A DNA stretch of 64,000 nt from Saussurea involucrata (taxonomy: Eukaryota > Streptophyta > Magnoliopsida > Asterales > Asteraceae). Every line of letters begins with the position of its first letter. The first letter of the stretch is position 1. Below are positions 46,132 to 57,696 of the stretch, piece after piece. A program made the position numbers and the translations under genes. Under the pieces are notes generated by a model, which searched no databases, had not been told where the DNA came from, and saw only the letters and a list, made by a program, of their open reading frames with translations. Where the stretch lies: assembly GCA_033807775.1 (NCBI GenBank), contig CM066324.1, positions 131,307,501 to 131,371,500 on the forward strand, read 5' to 3'.

Positions 46132-46731
46132 AAGCTTCAATCAAAGATGGGGACTATCTCAAAGTCCCAAAATCTCTGTAAATACTATTTTTAAGCTTTT
46201 CATAACATTATTAGTATTAGTTATGTTTAATCTGTTTGTTAGTTTGCAATTGATTTGGAAAACAAGGCAGATTAGGGCATGCTGGGCCAATGCTGCAACG
46301 TCAGGAAACCCTAACTTTGTCCCTCCAACAATGGAAAATATTCGTTGGAATGGAAATGGAATTTGGGGACTGGGATTTAAGGAAAAGTACATCAACAGGA
46401 GTAGAGGACGATTGCTTTAAAGCAAACAGTAGACACTTTATCTACTTTGTGATAGGTACTCATAAAAATCTCCTAAAAATCCAAGAAATGGTACATTTGT
46501 GTACCTTCCTTAGACAACTTCTACAACAAAGCCATACTTTTTACTGTTGGACCCATTTTCCTAAAATAGATAAGGACAAGCTAATTGTCAGTTGTCTTTT
46601 CATCTTCTCTCCATAAACCCCCTTTCAAACCCACAACCTTTCCCTCACAATTCTCACCACTCTCCCTCTCTCTCACCCACCGAGAACCCCCACTCAACCC
46701 ACCCTCATTCTTCTGATTCTCTGAAGTAGCA
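46132..46731 (+). promoter_or_regulatory. Spacer with CT-rich leader-like sequence before the accessory ORF
   Basis: The last 100 bases before 46732 are strongly pyrimidine-rich (CTCTCCCTCTCTCTCACCC near 46660) and free of ATG, like a plant 5' leader. A clear TATA box was not identified. Confidence 0.35.
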
Positions 46732-48507
46732 ATGGCTAGAGTCAATAGGGCTCTACCTCAAGAAGGCGAGAATCGACCAAATGTTCGAAGAAGCCAACAA
46801 AACCGTGCTGTGGTTCGACCCCCTGTTGCGAACCAAGACCTTGCAATCGTGGAACTAGAGGATGATTCCATCCCTCCTTTGGTGTGACGATCATCAAAAG
46901 CATCCTCCAATGTCAAAAAATCGAAGGCTGATCAAAAGATTGGAGAAAAAGGGGAAAGCTCGAAGACCCCTGTGGAGACCGTCGCTGACCAGAATCCTTT
47001 TGCCATGGTGTTATACTCAGAACCTGCTACGACCGAGGATGCCGTGGAACATCCTTCATCTACTCAGGTAACCTCTTCTTCTCCAAAATCTTCTTTGGAG
47101 AAGAAAATCATAGCTTGACCTGAAAAATACCCCTCAAAACCCATCTCTTACATTAAAATCGATAAAAGGTTTTTCACTGCAAAATCCTCTGTTGAAAAGT
47201 TCCTCAACAACATTGATGAAACCACCTTTTATCATTCTGAAAATTCTTACCTAGAAGATAGAGATAGGGGTATCGAGTAAATCATCATTGGAGCCAACAC
47301 AAACACTAGCACTGATTGGGGAGATTGGTTCACTAATGAGGACAACCCCTATGTTGTTCTCAATGATGCATTCGACTAGGCCATAAGAAGGGAGGAGGAG
47401 TTAAGAAAGAAAGGAACCCATGATGTTGTGTCTAATAGTGAAGAGGACCCCCTGTGATAACCTTTAAGAGGAAGAGAAAGGGACTAGGAAAGACTCATGC
47501 CATTAAAACCAAGTCCAAAACAGGGGAACCACCTAAGAAAAAAGCTAAGAGAGTGACATTTGAGGGAGAGACTTCTAGTGTAGCACCTGAGTCAAACTGC
47601 TCTGTTGCAGCATCTGTGCAGCATGAGCAGTCTATGACTAAAAAGAAGAAGAAGGTTAAGGAGGTGTATGTGGATAGGCCTGAGAGATCACACAAAGGTT
47701 TTAGCTCTAAGGCAGCTGCTTAGGTCTGGCCTAAATTCCAGAATAGGGTGGGGCTGCCAGATAAGGGTTTTAACAAACAAAGCATAAGAGAATTCCATTT
47801 CATTAAGGAAGTGAGAGATACCCAAGGAATGGAGAAATTAGCAGTTGTTTATGGGTCTTACAATCTAACCTTAATGAGGGAATTTTACACTGAAGTCTAT
47901 GTAACCTCATCACCAAAAATCCAAATTAGGGGTCACACCATCAATTTAACAGGAAAGAAAATCAATACCTTTCTTGATCTGTCACCTCCCAAAAAGACAA
48001 AATACTATAAGATGCTCCACAATGCCACCCAAAATGATTTAGCTGAAGTGGCTGCTGCCTTGGGTAAGCCAAGGGCAATTTGGGAGAGTCATGCCAGTAT
48101 CATGCTGAGAACTTTCAAAACCTCTCTCCTAACTGCAAATGCAAATGTGTGGATAAACTTTTTGAGGCACTCTATTTCTCCAACAACTCATGACAGTTCT
48201 ATCTCTATAGATAGAATGTTTTTGCTGTTTTGTCTAACCACAGGTAGGAGCATAAACCTTGGAAGGATCATCTTGAAAAGCATAAGGGAGTGTTCAACCA
48301 GGACTAAAGGGAAGCTGTATTTTTCTGGAATGCTTACGAGAATGCTAGTGGAGTTGGGGGTTCCACAATATACTGATGACTTGATAGTGAAGGAACAGCG
48401 GGAGAAATGGGAAATTGATATAAAGGTTGTGCAGAGGTTGATGGATAGAAAGGAGAAGGGTGTGGGAGCTACTGATATGCTCTCAATGATGCAGGAGTTG
48501 TTGACAC
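46732..48507 (+). pseudogene. Accessory ORF of the + strand Athila-like element, cut at its 3' end
   Basis: ATG at 46732 (MARVNRALPQEG), matching MARSKRP at the start of the minus strand homologue. Stops occur near 46886 (CGA to TGA type), 47116 and 47278, and a frameshift lies near 47455. From 47748 to 48500 a globular domain is open (EFYTEVYV...ISPTTHDSSIS...LGRIILKSI), similar to the domain at 55600-56250; it corresponds to the 'putative plant transposon protein' type of domain. The LTR at 48508 interrupts the frame. Function unknown. Confidence 0.75.
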
Positions 48508-50445
48508 ATGTAACACCCTAAAAATCAGGGCTAATTTAAACCTCAATAACAAGATTTAAAACATAAACCTTCTAAACTTTATATATAAACAGAGAATTAA
48601 CTATGAGAGTCATATTTACAAATATCGAATTATTTAAATAACCTATTAATCTAATCATGTCACTATAATCAGATTAACTGAGTTATCTAAGTGATCCATC
48701 AAAAAGCCTCAATGTTCATTAACTTCTCCGCTATTCCAAAAGCTCTCGCCTCACATCCCTTCATTTCCTAGAGCTGGCACCTGGTAATAAAATATAATTT
48801 GAAACGATTAGGCTAACGCCTAGTGAGAACATTCGGTTTCAAAATAAAACCTTTAAAATCAATGTAAACAAGGCATAACAAACCTGGTTTACCTTTTTCT
48901 TACCATATGTATCAACATCTTACGATGACGGGGTTAAACCCGATTCCATGAATATGACCGACACCAAGTCAGTCATGATATCATGTTCCAGAGCCCACTA
49001 CGAATCTCCACGGATTCTAGATTAATGCTCATATCCAAGAAATCACAATTACACATGTCCATTTCTTGGAAAGGAAGTAGGGATTACAATTACACATGTC
49101 AATCTCTTTACTTCCTTAGAAATGGGAATTACAATTAATCCACGCCTATTCCTCATTTCACCTAAACGGGAATTACGATTAGTCCACGCCTATTCCACGT
49201 TTATCATACACACTGGAATTACGATTAGTCCACGCCTATTCCATGTGTTCATAAAAACTAGTGCCTATGGATCCATTACACTTATTTGTGCTCGTGCATG
49301 TTATTGCTTAAATATAAAATCATTTCAAATAGCGTTAATGAATTAAGCAAAACCATCAATTTAAGATAACCGATTTTACTTCATAAAATCATCCTTCCAA
49401 AATCCATCCAAAACATTTCATTATAAAAATACACCTTACCATAATTTAAAAAAACATTATAAAAGGGTAAGGTAAGAATGAACTCACCTGACAGCAGTAG
49501 CGTCACTCTTATAATACTTCTAAACTGATGTAAGAATTCTTGTCTCCAAACTTCACAAAGTCTGAAATACCTAAATACATAATGTACTTGTATTAATTAA
49601 CTGATTAGGACACTTAAAATCCTAAATAACTAAAATCCTCGACACTTATCGCAACCCACTAACTGCAATAACATTTGTCGCAACCCACTACTTGCGACAC
49701 AACACTTATCGCAATCCATTGTTGCGATATCTTTCTCTTATCGCAACCCACTCTTGCGACATACAACTTATCGCAACCAACTGTTGCGATACACTACTTG
49801 TCGCAACCAACGATTGCGATATGATCAATCTTGTCGCAACCCAAAGTTGCGACATTCATAACTATCGCAGTTATCAACTTATCGCAGCTAACTGTGTTCA
49901 TAAATGTCTCAACCAACTGAAAACGTAATTAAGCCATAATCTATACTTTTAAACCATGTATGATCCTATAAATTTCCAGATATGTTTAAGACTACCAATA
50001 GAACATAATCATAGACCCAGATTTCTCATAACATTCAAAAACATCAAAACCCATTTCTAAACCACTAGAAAACTTTAACTACACATACGATGAAATATTT
50101 ATGTGAGAAGTTTACCTTTGATTCCTCAGATTGTTCCTAAAAAATCCAGCTGAATAATTCAGCTTCCTTTTTCTTCTTCTTTGTCTTTTTTTCTCGGCTC
50201 TCTCTCTTTCTCTTGTTTCTCTCTTTTGTCGTACACAATACACACACACACACACACAATTAAGATACAAAATTGCTAAAAGAATGACACCTCACCCCTC
50301 TTATTCAAATGAGGCGGTGGAAGTGTAAATGGTTTTACCATTTTAACCAAACAACCCCCTCAACTTTCGTCAAATGACAATTTATACCCTCCAACTTATA
50401 AATTAAAATTAAAGTTTACCCCTTAACTTATAACTCCGTAAAACA
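48508..50445 (+). repeat. Probable solo LTR (or LTR-like segment) inserted in the Athila-like accessory ORF
   Basis: Begins TGTAACACCC, a very common plant gypsy LTR start, and ends near GTAAAACA before the Copia LTR at 50451. Contains several near-repeats of GGAATTACGATTAGTCCACGC (49120-49240), an array of TCGCAA-N7-TTGCGA dyads (49649-49852), a TATA-like CCTATAAATTTCC near 49970 and a CT-rich leader-like stretch at 50160-50230. No PBS or PPT adjoins it. The flanking 5-mers do not match (ACACA left, AATAA right), so the boundaries or the solo-LTR reading could be wrong. Confidence 0.5.
49649..49852. repeat. Array of TCGCAA-N7-TTGCGA dyads, about 30 bp period
   Basis: Dyads start at 49649 (diverged right arm), 49678 (8 bp spacer), 49709, 49741, 49771, 49801 and 49834. 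The last five have perfect arms and a 7 bp spacer. The half-sites and spacer length equal those at 1557-1881, though the sequence between dyads and the period differ. Confidence 0.92.
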
Positions 50446-50450
50446 AATAA

Positions 50451-51149
50451 TGTTGGTCCCGAAGGGTTATACAAGTTTGTAGAAGGGGGGGGGGGGGGTT
50501 TGAATACAAACACACGATTTTTACTTTTCTAAATTGTTTATTGATATAATCTTAAAACAATTTACAACTTATTGCGGAACAAGATAAAGGACTAAGCCTA
50601 ATCTAAACAAGTTAAGAACACTAAGTTCCTTGCACTAGAAGGAGATAAGGAAATTACGAATAATAACCTAACTCAAAGGGATAAGAAGATGGTTGGGCAC
50701 TTAAGATAAGTGAGCGCACTTCAAAAACTGAAGTAGGGTTCTTCTTATATACTGCATGCATTTAATGCATGGCAGTTTTACTTTACACGTGGCAGTAGCT
50801 GATTGGTTGTATGTTCTGACTTTTGTAGACAACCTTAGTAGCAGCATGGTGCACAGTGTAGAATCAGAGTTGGTGTACGATTTCAGACAATAAGGATGTA
50901 TGTATATATGGTGAACATTTACGCTGAACAATTTCATCAGCGATCATCTCAGAGACTGACAGGCTCAGTGCTACTGGATGAACAGAGTTCGCTGAATGTC
51001 TAATCTAAAGAGCGAGAATTCCTATCAGCGGTACTGAAACAGTGTTAGTACTTATCAGCGATAGTGAAACTCATACATTGTTTACTTACAATTTTCACTA
51101 AGATGAATGGAGAGGGTCATTATCAAATCACTGAGGGTTTGGATCAACA
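50451..51149 (-). repeat. 3' LTR of a minus strand Copia element (699 bp)
   Basis: Ends are TGTTGGTCC on the left and GGATCAACA on the right, inverted versions of each other. On the minus strand it directly follows a PPT. A 14-G run lies at 50485-50498. TCAGCG or CGCTGA hexamers occur five times between 50920 and 51060. Confidence 0.8.
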
Positions 51150-51161
51150 ATCTCCCCCTAT
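51150..51161 (-). other. Polypurine tract of the minus strand Copia element
   Basis: ATCTCCCCCTAT on the plus strand is AGGGGGAGAT in the element's sense, as in the other Copia elements here. Confidence 0.85.
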
Positions 51162-51421
51162 TTGATATTGACATAGCAACAGAGAAAATTGCTAAGTATG
51201 AAAACATAAGGATAAAAAGAACTCATAAAATATTTGTCCCTTTTACTGTTTTCTGGGATCTTTTCAGTACTGATGGAGTAAAGTACTTTCGCTGAAATTT
51301 TTCTTTAAACTTCGTATCAGATTACAAAGAGAAGTGGAAAAATTATAAGTACAAGCGATTTAATTTACAAGTACAGAAGATGTTAGCTGATAAAGATAGA
51401 AGAATAAGGCGATCCTATCAG

Positions 51422-52538
51422 CTAGAGAGGTTCTTCCTTAATGAGAAGTTCATCAAGGGTCTTTGTCGTAGGGATCATCCAGTCAGGGACTTGTTCTCCC
51501 TGATTTCTTCTTTCTTGGGCTTCCTTGTAGATCAAGGGTTTCATGAAATGTCCTAGAAGGTCATCTCTGAATCCACACCAATAGATGAGATCTCTAAGCT
51601 GTTCGATTGGAGTGATGGGTAGCTCAGAGATACGTTGAAAGTGTTGTCGTCCGTCATAGTCAAGAAAGAATATTCCATAAGGATTGCTTATGACTTTACC
51701 AGGGACGAAACGTTCACCAGGTGGCAGAGATGTGTCGAGGGCAGAAAGGTCAGGTTCAGGACCAAGTACTTCAGCACGAGAGAAACCAATACCTGTTTCA
51801 TTTCGGATGGGAGGACCTGAATCTGATGGTTGTATTTTTTTATTTGCAGAGGCCCTTTTTCTTTTTAGCGTTGGAGCGGCAGGAGGAGGAATATCCACAG
51901 CAGATGAGACCAAGTCGATCTGTCGATTTAGAAGTTTTTCGACATGATCTTTGTACTTTGAACGTGAGTGCTGAATGGCTATTCTAATTTCCAACCATTC
52001 AGAGAGACCATACCTTGTGATGGCATCAGCATAGAAGGTTTCAGTTGTACCGTTCTCTCTGAATATCTGGACTTCAACAATTGGTACTCTGATGGTTGAT
52101 CTTCCAGTGATGTGTACCTTGTTGATCCTTGCAGCTCGATATCTGAAGTGTAGTTTCTCTTTACACCATTTCAGGGTGGATTGAGATACTTCAGTCTTCT
52201 TTTCGACAATCTTCTGGGCATCTTCCCATAGCTGACGTTGAACTTCAATGGGAGTTCTTTTCAGCTTGGGGTCTTTCACTGATTTTTGGACAAGCTGGAT
52301 GGCGAGGGCCTTATCTTTTTTCTTCAGCTTCTTTTCTTTCAGCGAGTAGTCTTTCATCTCTGAGGTGATCAGTGAATTCCTTCTTTGATATCCTGAACTT
52401 TGTAGGAACAGGAGTAACTTTGGAGTGAAGAAGGATTATTCGCTGAGCCTCAAGTTTCTTAATCATTTCTTATCTCCTTTTCTGATCCTCTTCACTCAGC
52501 TTTTGTGGAGCCAAGGAAGGTCTGTTCTTGTGAGAGAG
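51422..52538 (-). pseudogene. C-terminal part of a Copia accessory ORF, truncated by an Athila-like insertion
   Basis: The open part 52357-51422 (311 codons) contains IEVQIFRENGTTETFYADAI, a counterpart of the RSDG and RADG segments in the accessory proteins at 2582-6622 and 16602-19313, followed by a Pro/Lys-rich linker and a second globular piece (FLDYDGRQHFQRISELP). Upstream the reading continues in another frame (KLEAQRIILLHSKVTPVPTKFRISKKEF, about 52465-52345), so there is a frameshift near 52330; a TAA lies further up near 52470. The LTR at 52539 cuts the gene; its N-terminal half should lie beyond the window. Confidence 0.65.
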
Positions 52539-54146
52539 TGACACGTGTGAATGGTACATGCGAAATAAACCACAGCGGGTTGTAATCTGTCCACAGTGGG
52601 CAGCGCAAGTGTACACTGTCCACTATGATCGTCACGACAAGTAATAATCGGTAAAATACCGGAATCGTATCCACAGAGACTGGGCTATCAAGACAATACG
52701 GTTTTTGTGAGTTTCTTTCACGAGTTTCAATTAGAGAGGAAACAATATTTTGAGTTGGTTTGTGAAAAGCTAATTTGAAATTACAATGATTTAAAAAGAG
52801 GGATGCAAGTCGGATTTTCCCTAGATTTTATGCTAAATACTTGATCCTAAGATGATCCTTGTAATTGAGACCGGTCTTTGGAAAAGCTCGGTTACAAAAT
52901 ACTCACAATCTTAGACTAAAAACCCATTTTATTGGTAATTATCATTTTGTCAATGAGTCTTCTCAAATGGACTCTTTCGAGCCTCGATGGAATGTGTAGA
53001 GACAAATACTCTAAGTGTTTTTAATACACCAACTAGCTTGCCAACTACTCCAGTGGGGAGAGAAGAGCTCACTGTGCTGACCTCACTTTCGTAAGTGTCG
53101 TAAGAATTCTTTCGAACTCCCTAGCATCATCCAAGCTCGTGTCACTGCGTTCTACTTATTTCTAAGTTAAGAACTAGACTTTAAATCCTTGCAAGTGATC
53201 AGCTTGTTCGCATCCTTGGGCAAAATCGAGAATGAATGACCAAAACGATAACTACTTCAAAAATAAAGATTACTCAAGCATTTTTTCTAAAATCCAGGTA
53301 CTTCTCGTTCCTACATCCCGAAGGGTGTTTAGCCTACCATTACTGAAAATATAAGAACGAAAGATGAAAAAGTTTTCATAAGATAACTAGGCGTGGATTG
53401 AAATTATCCTCACAGTGGGGAACGTAAGTTGCCCACTGCTCGAAACTACAACTGAAAGCAATACGTGAATTTAAATCTAAATTACTGCAGAAAAAGAAAA
53501 GTTAACTATCACAAAGCTAGACTACGAAATTAAAAGTGTTACACTAAGAAAATGGTAATGACAAGCTCTAAGATGCTAGATCCAAGAGATGAAGATGATC
53601 CTTTCAATGAATGCCCATGGTCTTCTTTTATAGCTGAAATTTGGCAACTTGGGTATTGACTTCTTCTTTGCAAATCTGGAGGTTAAGGGAACATAAAATC
53701 CTATGCTTAGCTCCTTAACCCTTGACCTCCATCTTTACCCAATAGTTCTTCCAAAAAGTTGGTCTCTAGGCATGTAGGTTTGATTTGTTTATTCTTTTTG
53801 TCATGCTTTTCCTTTGCATGCCTAGATTAAAATATTCCCATTCTTTTAACCTGCCCCTGAAGCTTCCATGCTTTTGCAACCATGCTTTTCATCAAAATCC
53901 TTCTTTTTGTCTTTATCCAGTATCGGCAGTGGGCAGTTTGGAGTGGGCACTGTTCATCTCACTGCGAATAAAATGTGAAAACCACCCAAAATCCACCAAA
54001 TAATTTGTTTGACACTAAAACTCACCTCGTTTGCCCTTTTTATAAAAATGTGCCAAGAATGGGGGTTTTAAGAAGTGACATGGCTAAAATTGACAAAATA
54101 AAATGTAAAATAAAAGGAAATAATAACTCTAAAAATAGAGTTATCA
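52539..54146 (-). repeat. 3' LTR (1,608 bp) of the minus strand Athila-like element
   Basis: On the minus strand it starts TGATAACTCTA and ends CGTGTCA. The first bases form a stem: TAACTCTA and TAGAGTTA around AAAA. CCACAGTGGG-type motifs occur near 52591, 53411 and 53925-53950. Confidence 0.88.
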
Positions 54147-55141
54147 CAATCTCAAACTTAAACCATTACTTGTCCCCAAGTAATAAAAAGAAATAAATAA
54201 AATGAGAAACAATGCATATGAACCTTGAGGGACTTACATACTTCTTGACTTGAATGGGCGTTGGTCTCCTTCCTTCGATACTTCCTTCGGTCCCAACTTA
54301 AAAACTTCACTTTTATACTTGCCGAAATCTTTCCCTTGTTTACCATTTGATCAATAGGGCTTTCTTGGGTTTGAAGGGTTTATGGCTTTGAATTTTCCCA
54401 AGGGTTTTGGCAAGAATTTCCAAACATGGATCGAAGATCTCGCTTTGAGATTTTTATTTCAAGAAGTGGGTGTTTAGTATTTTGCAATGATAAGTACGTA
54501 CACTTTCAGGCTTTATTTGGGTATGGCTATTTTTTCTTCTGATGGTCCAGAATGGGCACACCATCGTTTTCTAGGAGTGGGCACTTTGATGGTCCAGAAA
54601 AGGCACACCATCAATTTTGACAGTGACACTCCGATTTTCTTCTTGTTTTTGTAGTTTTGTGTTTTGGGAGGGGGTATGGCTTACCCACCTCAAACTTGGA
54701 CTTCACAGTGTCCCCACTGTGGGCAGACTGGTAGTCACTCTGGAAATCCCCACCTCAAACTTAAGATCTCACAGTGTCCCCACTATGACATAGAAAAATG
54801 GACCGAAGGAGGTGGTGGTGGGTACAAAAAGGGTCGTGTTTGGATGCGAAAAATGGCCTATATCATTTTATGGGACAAGTTGAGATTTGTACTTACAAAA
54901 GGAACCTTTTTAAGTCGGAAGCCGAAAGTTGTACCTTGAAATGGAAACGAGATCAAACAAGCATTCAAACAACAATTACGTTAGTACCCAAAAGTACCTA
55001 CCCAGTGGTAGGATTTCATGCATTACGAACCAAAATAAGAATTCAGCAAAGTGTCAAAAGCCTAGCCAAAGGCATCACCATACACAAAAAAAAATGTTTT
55101 TGCGGCAAACCAAAGAGTGAGATTAATGTTTCACAAACCAT
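54147..55141 (-). other. 3' untranslated spacer of the Athila-like element
   Basis: Contains two GATGGTCCAGAA...CACACCATC repeats (54541-54621), CCCACTGTGGG at 54713-54723 and repeated CCCACCTCAAACTT segments that read as purine-rich tracts on the minus strand. No gene. Confidence 0.55.
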
Positions 55142-57181
55142 TCAATGAGTTGGGGTTGCAGGGGATGAACCACCCTCATCATCATCTTCCATCTCGTCTT
55201 CACTGCCCAAAGTTGGACAAACACCTTCGGGGAAATTTGGGATCTGCGCTGCAAGCAATGGATCAGCCGCCAAGTACATCTGATTGATTACTTCATCTCG
55301 ATCGCGCATGTACATCCATACTCTCTCCTGATCACGTGTGGAATGTTGTTGCTGAGCAGTTAACAGATCCACCTTGTATGTAAGTTTTTTGATGGCCTTC
55401 AGTATTTCTGATAGTTGGTTGGTTGGGGTTGAACTTGGTCCTGCAGTGGGCTGGCGGGATGGTGTCTCCTTCTTCCCCGCAGTGGGTGTGATATTGCCCA
55501 CTACGTGCTCTTCAGCAATAAACACATTGGGTTGCTGCTCCTCTGGTTCTTCAGACGGGCCTCGGATGGCCCTCCCCATTTTCTTAATCGTTTGCACGCT
55601 GATGTTGCGTGTGGAGGTCAACCATTGGTCATCTGCAGCAGTGGGTACTCCCGCATCTATTAGTAATGTGGTAATAGTACAAGGGAGTGGAAGAATTACC
55701 TTCTTTCGAGTCCGGGCCGTATGGATGGCAGCATGCATAACTATCCCCAAGTTGATTTTTATACCCGTGAGCAAACAGTAGAGCAGAGCACACTTGTGCA
55801 TTGAGAGAGTGGTGTCATGGGTAGTTGGGGACACTGATGCCCTTATGAACTGGAACCAAACCGCAGCTTCTGTTGTGAGGGAGCCAGCCGGCAAACATCT
55901 CCTAATACCATCTTTTCCCCATGGTTTACCTACTGCAGCAATCTCCTTTAATATTACCTCCTCATCTCCCTCCGTCATCTTTTCTAAAAATTTAGCAAAC
56001 GCACAAACCCCCGTGGTTGGCCGTCCCAAAACCCTGTTTATTTCACTCGGGGTATACCTCACAATCTTGCCCCTTACTCGCACAACGGGATCCTTAGTTT
56101 GGGATGCTTCAGCGTAAAATTCCTTAACAAGGGAGGCATTGGCACGCCGATTGGCCGCGGCTATTGTCGACCAATCTTGCGCATCAATCCTTGACCGCAC
56201 AAAAGGGTTAGCTTCAACAAATTCTGGATCAAACCCTCTCTCTAGGTTCAGCTTGTGACCAGCAATAAAAGTGAAATGTTTGGCAGCACCAGGAGTGGTG
56301 AACTGCCGAGGCACCCCACTGGGGGCATGATCTGTCCCCATAGTGGACTGATGGGGGTGCTCAGCTGCAGGCTACTCACTTTCCAATTCAAAAGATGAAT
56401 CACTAGAAGAGGGTACAATAACTTTACCTTTTCCCGAGAGTTTCTTGGCAGGCTTCTTGGTGGGTGTTTTTCGCGTTATTCCAGACCGAGTAGTTGCCCC
56501 TTGACTCCGGAGAGTCCTTAGTCTGGGCTCCTCCCCACTGTGGGCAGAAGTCTGCGTGGGATCGATACTAACCTGGGTTGATTTTCCTACAGTCTGAATC
56601 TGCTCCTCTGCCTTGTCTTCCTCTTGCTTCTTTCCCATTTCTTCCTCCACAGCCCTGACCTCTTCTTCGGCTTTCCTCTTTTCCTCGATTTCTTTCCTCT
56701 CCCTTTCTTGTTTTTCGATTTCCTCCTTTTCTTTCCTTAACCTTTCCTGTTCCTCTTGCTCTTTTCGGATTCTCTCCTCCTCCTCTTGTTTCAATCGTTC
56801 CTCTTCCTCCCGTCGTACCCTTTCTTCTTCCTCTTTTCGGCGACGTTCGGCTTCCTCCTTTTTCTTCTTTATGGCCGAAAGTTTCATATTATATTCTTCA
56901 GCCAAACGACGCTCCTCCTCGTCGGCTTGCATTGCTTCCTCCTCAAAAAGGTTCGTACTGGAGTCGACACCTTTCGAGGAGGAGACGGCCTTCGGGCTGG
57001 GTTGCTTTGACGAGGCAGAATCGGTAGTGTTGGTGGCAAGCAGTGGTTCGCCGGAAAGTGGTGGGGGCTCGTTAAGATCGCCGGTGACAACCTCCGGTGG
57101 TGGATCTTCGGCAGTCCGACGACGGATTTGTGGGCGTTGGGGTCCCTCCGGAAAGGTTATCGGTCGTTTGCTTCGTGCCAT
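55142..57181 (-). pseudogene. Accessory ORF of the minus strand Athila-like element, one nonsense codon
   Basis: ATG at 57181 (MARSKRPITFPEG), stop at 55142. The frame is continuous except for a TAG at 56374-56372, giving about 679 codons. N-terminal disordered part, then a long Glu/Lys/Arg-rich coiled coil (roughly residues 85-180), a basic segment (TRKTPTKKPAKK), then a globular domain (about residues 290-530) with LVKEFYAEA and SVSPTTHDTTLS, matching the + strand homologue at 47748-48500. No signal peptide or membrane segment. The 5' side has a CT-rich leader (57190-57240 in reverse). Function unknown. Confidence 0.8.
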
Positions 57182-57696
57182 TAGGGTTTGGGAAGTTCTT
57201 GGGTGAAAGACAACCGAGAGAGAGAGAGAGCTATGAGAGTAAAGACTTGGCTAAAAGATTTTGGAAGGAAAATCGGTGGTTTTGTGTGCAATTGGATAAA
57301 GAGGAAATCCAAGGGTTTAATTTGGTGTAATTTGACTTAAGGAGAGAGAGAGGGAACGATTATTGAGGGAAAAAGGAAGAAATGATGGTTAAGCCTTGAA
57401 AATTGGGGGTGAATGACATGTGGCAGAAAAGTAGGCGGCTATGTGTAAGAGAAAGTGATGGCTGGGCAGTCATTGGGCCCCACCCGAGTCACTTCATTCG
57501 TCAGGCAAAGGAGTGGGGAACGGAGTGACGAGTGGCTTCCCCACTGCGCCTTTTTCTTGGTTTTTCCTGCTAAAAGGGCTGCCACGCGTCCTACACATAT
57601 CAAAACTAACAACCATGCAGAATTAAAAAGCACTAAAATAACTAAAATATATCAAAAAGTTAAAATAAAATTATTTACAAAAGATCTCGGACTTTC
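57182..57696 (-). promoter_or_regulatory. Spacer between integrase and accessory ORF with leader-like sequence
   Basis: In the element's sense the last 60 bases before the accessory ATG contain a CTCTCTCTCTCTC tract and no ATG. No clear TATA box. Confidence 0.35.

Larger units (their letters stand above)
38444..48507 (+). mobile_element. Degenerate Athila-like Ty3/gypsy element, 3' end lost
   Basis: 5' LTR, Asp-tRNA-like PBS, gag-pol in many pieces and an accessory ORF in the order typical of Athila/Tat-type elements. The accessory ORF is interrupted at 48508 by another LTR, and no 3' LTR is seen in the window. Many nonsense codons and frameshifts indicate an older insertion than the minus strand relative at 52539. 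Confidence 0.85.

Noticed and set aside
33120..50498. Homopolymers (17 C at 33120-33136, 14 G at 50485-50498) as G-quadruplex signals
   Set aside because: Single runs of this kind are more likely replication slippage or assembly uncertainty.
56613..57206. Ser-rich 197-codon ORF on the + strand
   Set aside because: Exact antisense of the Glu/Lys-rich coiled coil of the Athila-like accessory ORF.
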